In this document: in pieces, positions 45,783 to 56,600 of the stretch
Position numbering within the stretch: position 1 is the stretch's first letter
Layout: each line of letters begins with the position of its first letter
Assembly: GCF_932526225.1 (NCBI RefSeq)
Contig: NC_064047.1
Location: 2,031,001 to 2,095,000 of the forward strand
DNA from: Nematostella vectensis
Lineage: Eukaryota; Cnidaria; Anthozoa; Actiniaria; Edwardsiidae
Length of the DNA stretch: 64,000 nucleotides
Direction of reading: 5' to 3'
Program-made: the position numbers and the translations under genes
Notes under the pieces: generated by a model
Told to the model about the DNA's origin: nothing
Database searches by the model: none
The model's input: only the letters and a program-made list of their open reading frames with translations

Positions 45783-47149
45783 GGAATTATGTCATTGAAT
45801 CAACCTCAGCGTGCAAACATCCATAAGCACAGCATTAATTATGCCCAAAAAGACTTCATGATGTCCTAAGGCACTTTCCAGATGTGAAAAAGCTGTAATT
45901 TTTAAGCAAATTACAAGTAAAACTGTTGTAAGCAACAGGCTGTAGCAGTGCCTTCGCAGGATTGAAGACACCGCAGTGCATTGCTGGAAACATCAAGGCA
46001 TACCGTCTTGGGTCAGCGGTAGCTTAACTTTACTTTCTGTTTTCAGTCTGTTTTTCTTACAGTTTTGCTTAAAAGTATCTATGAGTAAATGAGTTAATTA
46101 AATGTGAAAAATAAAGTATTTGATTTTTCCACTGTTGCCACTTCACGCACTTTAAAATACTACAATCTTTTCATATAAATTTGAATTGTCCTACATACCC
46201 GTGACGAAACCCATGCGATACAAGCTGAAAAATGTAGATTTTTAAAAATGTAGATTTTCAATCTGTAACTTTACTTGAAATCATTTACATTGGTTGACCC
46301 TCTATCGTTTCGACGATAACAGGATATATTATATAGAATAAATGCTTTATATAAAAATGTGAATATACTATAATTTTTTGGGGCCTCAATATCACTATTT
46401 ATTGAGAAAAGAAACTAGCACGCTTGCTTGTGAAAGTGAACCTATATACATTTGATGAAATTAGTTCAGTTTCGAGGAACCACAAGGTCTAAGTTTCATT
46501 TATTTCTTGCTGATATTTTGATATGCACAGAGTAAACATCACAAAACATGATTACAGCAATGTAAAAGGGTACAGCGTGATTACTTAAATCGTGATCGTG
46601 ATAATGAAAAGTGATCAAACTTTTGTTCCGTTTTATCCAATCTGTGTGTATGTACGTCTATATATGTACATGAACAAAATAGGGCGTGATGCAACTCTTT
46701 TCAGCTCGATGTTTTCCAAGCGCGCCCCATAACTTAAGTTGTAGTCCAGACTCTTTAAATATCAAGGAAAGATGAAATGTATAAATGTAAAAAAAAAATA
46801 TGAAATACATTTGTGTTGCGTTACTTAATAACTATACCCGCCACTTCATTTGGGATGTGTTTTTTGCTATTTTTACGTGCATCAGATTCAATGATTTCTC
46901 AGTTGATTATATATGCCCTTTTTACTCAAATTGCCAAGTTTGACTTTCCGCGAGACTTACCTTGCAGGCCATGTTTACGTGTCAGTACGTGTCCCACAAT
47001 GCCAATCTCTTAGCGCCTTTTCCAGTTTAAATGCCCCCAGGCCTTCATTAGTATTACTCGCGAAACTGTCTTATATATTGACTCATATCGCCCTTTGAAT
47101 TAGTGTTTTTGTTTCTATTGTGGGATCTTTGCAGCTTGGACATTTTTAT
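45783..47149. other. Intergenic
   Basis: AT-rich. I see no gene, array or clear inverted-repeat element. Confidence 0.3.
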
Positions 47150-47475
47150 TAAGATATTCTCGAACGATATTCTCGATATGACGATACTCTTGATATGACG
47201 ATACCCAAAAACAACGATATTCTCGAACGGGATCCTGTTGTCTTTAGAAGAAACATCGTGTGATCCCTCCAATGATATTTGATATAACGACACTCGATAT
47301 AGCGATACTCGATATAACGATACTAGACATAACAATGCTCGATGTAACGATACTCGATATAACGATACTCGACATGACGATGCTCGATATGACGATATTG
47401 GATATATAACTAGACTCAATATAACGACACTCGATATAACGGTACCCGATTTAACGATACTCGATGTAACGATAT
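47150..47475. repeat. Degenerate tandem repeat (cgatataacgatactc)
   Basis: About 18 imperfect copies of a 15-18-base motif (cgatataacgatact). It is more diverged than the other arrays in the window. It gives a Ser/Tyr/Arg-rich false open frame on the - strand. Confidence 0.85.
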
Positions 47476-47902
47476 CCTTGGCCTCGGCCAGTATTTTCAA
47501 GACCTCGGTCATCGTATTTCACGATACTGACTCCCAGCTGCTAATGATATATATGTATCTTCCCGATTATTGAACCATAGAGATCTTCATAACGGACACT
47601 TTACTTTAATCCATTTCTTATATTAGTTTTCAAAATTGCATTTTTAACAGGTCCCTAGCGACGACCACAGCGCTTTCGATATCACTTCCTAGAACGGGAA
47701 AAAAACAAAAACGACTTTGTGACGAATGCTTATTTTCGCGTTCTTTTTGGTTACGGGAAGTGGTGCTTTGGTAAATTCCTCCGCCGCACACGTTTCTCTT
47801 TGAAATAGAACCGTGTTGGGGCTGGGACTAGTGTTTAGTTTAGTGACGTCACAAAGTCTAATTAAATTTTCTTCAAACCGCAAACGGACTCAGCAATCCG
47901 CC

Positions 47903-48593
47903 ATGTTCGGGTTTATCCGTCAGCACCCCGTCATCACGGGTCTGGCGGTCGCAGGCATTTCGGCGGCTGCCGCGTACTATTTTCGCAAATCATTAGTCAA
48001 CACATTTTATGGGGAGGAGGTGAGTTTGGTGGAGAAAGATCTGCTTAAGATTCGAATGCGCGTCGGGTTTGAACTCGCTACCTGAGCGCGCTAGTGCTTT
48101 GACCTGCTCCCATTATCTCTATGATTAACACGCCCGTTGATGGTATTTCTTTGAGAAAAAGTATCTAAAAGATGAACGCAACTGGAATAACAAAGTTTGA
48201 GGCCTTTGAAAAGGCAAAGAAAAAAATCTTAGCCGTCAAAGTTATCAATTCACATTTTGAGACACTTTCTATTTCTAAAGAACTTTCTAATTGAAAACTT
48301 GTGTGATTTTGATTGTCGAGAAGAACAATCGCCTAACATCACCACATTTATCTCACATTTTTGTCTATTTCAAGGAGAGTGGTGAGGATAAGAGCACAGA
48401 AGGTGATGAGGAGGGCGGTGAAGCAAGCAAGACAACCCCGGACACGCCCGTCTCTGCGTCTGGACCCCCGATGGAGGCACCTCCCGTGGTCCCCGTAGAG
48501 GCAGCAGCATCACCACGCCCAAGAAGGAGCGGACCCCAACAGGACAACTTTGGCGGCTTCCGCAAAGGGTTCCTCGACGGCAAGAGATTCTAA
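47903..48593 (+). CDS. Small single-pass membrane protein, unrecognised (two exons, 111 aa)
   Basis: Exon 1 47903-48019 and exon 2 48375-48593, joined in phase 0 (GAG|gtgagt ... caag|GAG). The start ATG sits in ccATGt, just after a CG-rich stretch, with no competing upstream ATG in frame nearby. Residues 1-8 (MFGFIRQH) are basic, and residues 9-26 (PVITGLAVAGISAAAAYY) form one hydrophobic helix followed by FRKS, so a signal-anchor or mitochondrial-type targeting segment is likely. Residues 38-95 are Glu/Ser/Pro/Ala-rich and probably disordered. The end is basic-aromatic (NFGGFRKGFLDGKRF). I do not recognise a family. Codon choice and clean splice sites make a real gene likely; cellular location is inference. 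Confidence 0.72.
48045..48125 (-). repeat. Possible tRNA-derived SINE remnant
   Basis: On the - strand, gtcaaagcactagcgcgctc followed by aggtagcgagttcaaacccg resembles a tRNA A-box to B-box stretch (B-box-like gagttcaaacc). No intact tRNA is seen. It lies in the intron of the small membrane-protein gene. Confidence 0.3.
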
Positions 48594-48639
48594 GCTGCTA
48601 CGATGCGCTCCAAAGACCCATAAATTTTACGAACCCGAA

Positions 48640-48860
48640 CGGAAATGGATAACAATACACGGACATGGAATATAACATAGATGGAAATGATGATTAAAAG
48701 ACAGGAACGGAAATGGACAACGATACACGGACATGGAATATAACAAACATAGAAGAAAAGGAATGATAAATAGGCCGGACTGATAGGGATAACGATACAC
48801 TGACATGGAATATAACATAGATGAAATGGAATGAAAAATAGACCGGAACGGAAACGGATA
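48640..48860. repeat. Approximately 75-80-bp tandem repeat, about three copies
   Basis: Units share cggaaatggataacaataca and cggacatggaatataacata. It starts about 45 bases after the stop of the small membrane-protein gene, so it is probably in that gene's 3'UTR. Confidence 0.8.
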
Positions 48861-49589
48861 TAGAATTACGGACGCAAGCAAAACAAAAATGAAAAATAAC
48901 CAAAAAAAATAATCAAAGGAGCAATCTTCAACTTCGATGTTTTGCGCAGATGTTTTCTCGATGGCATATGACTCAAAGCTATGACAGAATCAACCCTGCA
49001 AGTGCTCAACAAACCGACAAGTTTATTGATTGGAATGGAAAAGGACGATGACAAAAAATAAAAAAAGACTATTCCAAAAGAAATAAAAAAAAACTTTATT
49101 CAGGCTAGTTAGGCAGCACGTCGTCAAGGACTCTCTTCTTGCACTTTGATGAGGGGTAGGGGCGGGAAGGTGTTCCGCGCAACCGGGTGTTTACACGCGG
49201 ACCCCAAGATTCAAAGTGCGAGTAGGAATGTCATTTAATATCAATAAACCAAGTGCCTCGATCGTGAAAATAAAAACATCCACACATGTCAACTTGTATT
49301 TTGTTATTTTGTCCGGCGGAAGGGTGGTGATGCTGCAGTGGCTGATGGATGTTTAAAGTGGGGGAGGATGATTGATTCAGTGTATTCGCTAAAATCAATA
49401 TGATTACAAGGAGTGTAAGGCAAGACGACGCCTCAGGCAGCTACCCAACGACTCGAAGTTTATTTTTTATGGCGGATTTAAAACCCGGTTTTGCGCCCCG
49501 AAAAAAATACTCTACCGGAGTAAGGGCGAAAACCAGCAAACGCAACACGCGTCGGGGCGGCCGGGAATCGATGAACCCAGAAACCAAGT

Positions 49590-49915
49590 GGTGAGAAGTA
49601 CAGGCGCTAAAAGAGCGACCGGGAAACCTGTGGTGAGAAGCACAGGCGCTAAAAGAGCGACCGGGAAACCTGTGGTGAGAAGCACAGGCGCTAAAAGAGC
49701 GACCGGGAAACCTGTGGTGAGAAGCACAGGCGCTAAAAGAGCGACCGGGAAACCTGTGGTGAGAAGCACAGGCGCTAAAAGAGCGACCGGGAAACCTGTG
49801 GTGAGAAGCACAGGCGCTAAAAGAGCGACCGGGAAACCTGTGGTGAGAAGCAAAGGCGCTAAAAGAGCGACCGGGAAACCTGTGGTGAGAAGCAAAGGCG
49901 CTAAAAGAGCGACGC
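49590..49915. repeat. 42-bp tandem array, eight copies
   Basis: Eight nearly identical copies of gtggtgagaagcacaggcgc + taaaagagcgaccgggaaacct. The last two units carry caaagg in place of cacagg. The 42-base unit is open in one + frame (14-residue VRSTGAKRATGKPV repeat) and two - frames. I treat these as by-products, though the basic + strand frame runs 139 codons from an ATG at 49588. Confidence 0.95.
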
Positions 49916-50688
49916 TCTGCAAGCCACCAAGGCTCAAGATCACCTTTCAAACTCAAATTGGTCTCTGGAATTTTGTTGGAGACAGCAACAACAAATATTT
50001 ATTTTAAACGACCCTCATTACAAATCTACTCTGACTAGTAGACAAAAACAAAAGTGTCTCTTGTCATGCTATAAGAGACTTCGCGGATAGGACATGCAAA
50101 TACTGATTAAATAATTATGCAAGTACTTTAACAGTCTCTTATAAGTACATAACGGCATTAAAACCGTTCCAATTTAAGAATAATAAGAATCCCAATATTG
50201 CGTCAAGTCAAACACTCTGATGTGGTTTTGCGGATCTTTTTCTTGATTTTCTGTGCGGTTTTGCGGTTTCTGTGCGGTTTTGCGGCTCTCGTGTCCCCCT
50301 TGCGCCCCCGCAATGGACTTTTTTTCTCGGCGAGAAACCACAAAGCATTAACGAAAAAAGCTCGAGTAGGATTATACACGGATAAAAAGAGGGTATCCTC
50401 TGGGCGCCAAACGTAACTAGGTAAGCGGAAATTTGTCATTTCTTTTCTTCTTAGAGCGTTTTAATGAAAAAAGACAACCGCCACACCGTTTTCGATGGCG
50501 AGCATTCGGGCCCCAAAAAATAATTATAATATAAGGCGAGCATTAGTAACAACCCCCAACTTATTCGTATAATTGAAGCATGCATCAAACTATGTCACGC
50601 AACTGTCACGAAGTTGTCGAGCAACTGTCACGCAATCATCACGCAGTTTTCGCGCAGTCTACGTGATTCCAAGTGTTAGCCAATAAGT

Positions 50689-53600
50689 TCATGCTGGCTT
50701 TGTGCAGATGTATGGCCGCTTGAAGGAGCATTTTGTGTCAGCCCACTTGCCTATGTCCCAGTCTCTCGCTACCACACAGTTAGACCCTGGGGTGTCAGGG
50801 TAACCTGGGGCAAAGTTTTTGTAGGTGGCAGGCTCAGAATTTGGCCAGATAAATTCCTGCTCAGTATTCCTATAGTTTAGTCCTAGCCAGGCCTCTTTGC
50901 CGAATATGGTGGCATCTGGAACAAATTAATAAAGCAATGTGTGAGACAATTTTCTATCCAATAATGATAGTGATGATGATAATGATAATGATGTTGATGG
51001 ACTGATGGTGATTATCATGGTGATGATGATAATGATGATGATGATAATGACAATCATGACTATGATGGTGATGATGATGGTGATGGTTATGATGATGATT
51101 AAGGTGGTGCTGGTGATAATTGTGATGGTGGTGATGGTGATGATGGTGATGGTGTTGATGGTGGTGATGGTGGTGATGGTGATGGTGATGGTGATGGTGA
51201 TGGTGATGGTGGTGGTGATGGTGATGGTGGTGGTGATGGTGGTGGTGATGGTGATGGTGATGGTGATGGTGATGGTGATGGTGATGGTGATGGTGATGAT
51301 GGTTATGTTTCAACGTTTTGTCACTGCCATATTTCTTTCGGTCTATTCGTCTCACCTCGAATCTCAATTAGGTCCGGTCCATAATATCTCTGGTCAAACA
51401 CCATCAGATGTGCAATTCGTGCGTGAATTGGTCCATTGCTATCTAGCTTTAACCCGATGTAGTAATTTGTAAGGCCAGTTGATGGTGCCATTTCTCCGTT
51501 AAAAACGCCTGAAACGTGAGCAGCTTTCAATCCGTCCAAATAGATTCTTGAGTCTCTATTTTGGCTTTTCCAATTTACCGCTATAAAGTACCACTTCTCT
51601 GGAATGATTTTTCTGTAACGGGTAAGAGACAAAACACAATAACTTACATACTGATTTGCACATTGAACAATAGTTAACCCAAATATGGGCATTTATATCT
51701 AGGAACCGAATATGATTGGTTCCAATTTCATTTATAGCATATTTGAAAGTTAATCTAGTTTAGAGCTAACAGAAACCGCACGGAGCAGGTTATTCTCAAG
51801 ACTAGCGGGATAATGGACACAAAATTGTAAGTAGATAATATCCATGTAGGCAAACTCAAGAACTGATTATAGTACAGAACACTAGTACATTATATATCTA
51901 TCGTTATCTCATTCCAGTTGACTTACCTACTACTATTCAATTATTGTGTATTTACTGGTGGCTAAAAAAGCGATGTGAAACCCAGTAGAGCTAATGGAAT
52001 ATGAAGTGTAGTGCAAAACAGTCCAGTCCTTCAAATAAAGGTTATCCCGTCGGAAGTCAATACACATACATTAAAGCATAATTTAACATAACGGGGGGGG
52101 GGGGGGGGAATGGTGTCTGTCTCCCCACTCCCCACAATTATGTTGAAAATAGCAACATTCAGGTCATATTCCGGTCATCAAAATATAAAGCATTTTTCCT
52201 TGGCAAATTGCCCAATCCCCTCTTTGTTTGTACAACACTTCAACTTATACGGTTATAGAATTTTCCGTTGCTCATGGAAAAACGTGCCGTACGTAGGGCA
52301 TCTACTGACTATTTATAATTTTATTAATGTAAGCTTGTTGTTCTGAGGGGAGGGTCACCATTTTTGTGCTTTAGAGTGGGGGAAGGTCGAATATTTTGAA
52401 CTAGAAAATAGTAGATACATTTTTACATTATGTTAAAGAAAGATTTGTTTTATAATTCATCTATTATGTCTGTGTGCTTTCGGCTTGGGCAACTGGTTTT
52501 GCTGTCTCATGATGATCACTATACTCGTATCCTCCTATCTGCATTGTTTTAGAAGTGAAAAGAACTCCTTTAGCGGATTGGCATAGATGCAATGTGACGT
52601 TGTAATTTCATTGCTTTTGGTATTTCCTTGCCGATAGCATTAAATCGGCATTTGGTTTGTGGATGCGGTAAGGAAGGGTAGGGGTCAGGGTGGGGAGGAA
52701 GGAAGGAAGGGTGGGGGGTAGCCTACGCGTAGCCGCGGCTACAAGTAGGCTAGGTGGGGGTGGGGTGGGGAGGAAAGAAGGAAGGAAGGAAGGGTGGGGG
52801 GTGGGGGTGAGTGGAGAGGAAGGAAGGATGGATGACTAGCATGTAAAGAAATAATCATTAGGTATAACCTAACATTCATTCTCAGTACACTTTTCAAACG
52901 CCGCCTGCGCATCCAACGCGCTAAAATAAAAGAAGAAAACAATAATAATATTGGGAACTCAGCAAACCTGCTTGTGGTGATGATAAGTCCATTTGATTGG
53001 AATTCAATTTTCCCGTCAGGTGTCAATACAAAACGAAACAAGCTTAAGCTTGACGCCCAGTACGAGTACAGGAACATGCTCTCAATCTTGAAAACTTTCA
53101 CCCACATGGCGATCGTGAAGTCTGCGCTCAAGTCGTAGCGAGGGGTCGTGGCGTAATCACTTGAAATCCCAGGAAAGTGAAGCACCGTTGTCTTAGTTTC
53201 TTCGTCTTTGACGTATGCCACCTTACCAGCAAGGCTACGAATATATAAACGGAAAAAGGACAAACTGCTGTGAGAAGCACTAGTTTATCATTAGGTGATT
53301 TAGGTCCACGACGCCAAGAGGAATCCGCCTCGCGCAAAAATAGTGCTTATAGTCTTTAGAAAATTATGTTCTGTTTATCGAGCTGCCAAAAATTAGCTAA
53401 CGTTCAAAACAAATCACATTCAAGAGATCGCACAAAAAGACACCTTCTCTGCTAGCAGAGGCCTCTTTTCTCTGTATTTCGCTGGGCTGGAGTTCGCGAG
53501 GAAAAGATACCTCTGCCATGGGTCGCAAGTTCGTTTGATCAAACCGCCGTCCACGATCGTGGACGAGATCCAGAGCGCATGCTCCGTTCATTAATTACTG

Positions 53601-56600
53601 GCCACTATTTGAGCCCACAATGACTAGCGCATGCATGAAACGTATATCCGCTGCGTGATAATAAGCCCGCATTCGAAACGGCGTCCTCCGTAGAAATATC
53701 ACGCGACGAATAATAAAAGACCTTATCTTCATTCAGAATTTTCCGTTTACAGGTTTTGCATATTCTTCTGGGAATAGCTGATCTAAGTTTACCAAAAAGT
53801 TTTGTAACATTTTTTTCGAATCGAACTGTGCGATATTTACATTGAAGAAACTCGCCTGCCCAGATGTCTTGAAATTAATACCACAAACAAGACAAAACTT
53901 GTCTTTGCTGCGTTTGTTGTTCAATCTTTTTAGTGACGTTTTAGGTGATTGAAATTGAACAGTTGTTTTCTTTTTTCGAAGAGGAGAACTAACCGGAGTT
54001 TGATTCATGATTTCCGACTAAACCCATGCAAAGCATATTAGCATATTGACAACTTTGGCGCGATGGTACGGGTTTTGGCACGTCGGTCGCTTATTAACGC
54101 TGACGCATGCGCAACAGAAACAGTTTCTAACCATGGCAGAGGTATCTTTTCCTCGTGAACTCCAGCCCAGCGAAATACAGAGAGAAGAGGCCTCTTCTAG
54201 CAGGGAAAAAGACACCGTTTTCGCCACTATTTATACGACGGTAAAAAGCGCCATTTTGAAGTATTTTTACGGCTTTTAAGAGAAAATAAACAAACTTCTA
54301 CAAGCCAACTTTTTTTCTTCTTTCAGTATATCATTTTTCCGTATTTATTTAACTATTTGAACAAATAAAAATGGGGGTAACCGACTTCGTTTTTCTGTCA
54401 AAGCGATTTTAAGTAAAAAAACGCGCGCCTTTCGCTGTATACTGGAAAATTCGAACAAACAGCGCGCGCCACTATGCGCAGCAGGGGTGCGCAGTGCAAT
54501 TCAAGGACCTGCGGTATAAAAGGCGCGTGCCCGTGGGCAAAATGGCCTTAGTTGCCAGAAGACCTCCGAGCTGGGGGAGCCTCTAACATTAACGCAACTA
54601 TTATTTTCGGTTTTCTATCTCAAAATAAATGAAAAACAAAGAGAGCATAAGATAAGAGAGGGACACTTTGGTATTACCTGCGCGCCATGTCGATTCCGAA
54701 TCTGACTATTTTTAGTAACCACCACCCCACCACTGCGCGCGAAGATTTCCTCCGTTTATTTTGTCCTACTCCCCCGTGGGTTGCGTGGTTTTTTTTTTTT
54801 TTGCCAACTCGATAGGAAAGAAAAGAGATCATGAAAAATAACTCGGAAGAAAAATACAAGTCGAACTTAATTAAGCAAGATTGGCAAATATACTCACAGA
54901 AAGCTAAATCCCGACCGACACAAAGAACGGCTGCGCGGGAGACTAGCTAGAGACTAGGAAAATGAAATGTATTTTTCTTGGATTCCTTCTCAATTAACCG
55001 GAATATTCACAAAAATCAATATCATATCTAACTTACAGATTTTGTTTTACCATTAGGAAGAAAATGAATGTTGAGAAATCACGAAGAAGCAGCAAGTAGA
55101 TCGGAAGCGGTATTTGAAAAGCACGAGGTTTTCCGCTCTTGATTTTGAATGGCGTCTCTTTTTTCTTTACACGTTTTTGAAATCTTGCAATTCTCGAGGT
55201 GTTACATCCCCTTAATAAACCACAACTGCCTGTATCCTTGATGCTAGAATGAAATTGTCGATGTTATTAATGCAAATAGGGTGTTTTTTTCCCGGATTCA
55301 AGTCATAAAACAGCGGCAAACAACAAGATGTAATGCCGAAGCGCGGGGGAATGGTGAGTAAAAATGCTCACGCGCAGTGGTGGGGTGGTAGTTACTAAAA
55401 ATAGCCAGACTCGGAATCGACATGGCGCGCGGGTAATACCAAAGTAATTTTACCAAAGTTTGGTAAAATACAGTGATGTCAATTGCGGTTTTTCCATCAA
55501 AATTACGAAAAAGGACTTCCTCAATACGCTATAAATTGTAAGAGGGGATTTGATAAGATGCCGTTATTTTGAGTACTACAACTTTTGAATCAACTAGATC
55601 CAGAAATAGAGCAACAAAATGTCATACAAGACAATTAATCAACTCATCATCAAGAATGACTTATTTCTTTGCCTTTTTGATCTCCTTTTCCTTCCTATTC
55701 AAGCTAGATATCAATTGCACAGGTTTTGGTAAAGTCAATAAAGCGCCATTTGCTTCCCCGCGTGTTTTAGGAAAATCCTCGTTTAAGCTTAGCAGCAACC
55801 CTTTTCTTTATCACCAGGCGAAGATAAGTTCATATAAAATATCGGATTTTAACAGTTTCTTGATTCAGTAGACTCTAATGAATTCCATAATTAAAGTTTT
55901 GCGAACTTTCAAAACGATTCATTCACGGCAAAACCCAACGAACGACTCTAAAGTCCAACTCTTCAATCTCCGTTCTTCACAAATTTGACACAAGAGCTGC
56001 TGCTGTTGTTTACCAGAGTACTTCGTCAAAAGATGAATTCACTTTGATAGGTTTTCGCCTCAAAATAAGCGGGAAGAAAAAAAATACGAGCTAGAAAGTA
56101 AGAGCATGTCTTAACTGCGCAGAAATCGTGCGCATTTTCTAGGTCAAGGTGACTGAGTCGTTGTCAAAAACTTGCAAAGACGGGCATTTTTCGCGCGCAA
56201 AAATTTAAAATAGATTTATATTATAGATATGTTTCTTTTTTTACCACAAAAAGATCGAGGATGGTTTGTAGGAGGTGTGTAGGGTATTCAATTTATTATG
56301 TTTTTATTATTTCTTTGAAAATTTTCAGTGTTTATGACACATGGGAAAGAAAGTTGGTAGAACTCCGCACTACTTGACGGTTTGAGTGAGTCGCCATCTG
56401 CCCACGGGGACGGCCTTTTATACCGCAGTTGCAACCCCATCCTCGTTCCCAGGGTTTTCCCCTCATATCCCCCTTGCCCCTGGGGGTAGGGGAGGGTGGG
56501 AGTCTGGGAACGAGGATGGTGCAGCCCCTGCGCGCCCCTGCACAACATGGGTATTTTATACCGTAGGTCCATCTTTAAGCCAGTCGAAGTGCGGCGCTTC

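Noticed and set aside
48365..48583. 72-aa - strand frame
   Set aside because: Shadow of exon 2 of the small membrane-protein gene.
50954..51367. Poly-His protein
   Set aside because: GATGGT microsatellite on the antisense strand in a lectin-gene intron.
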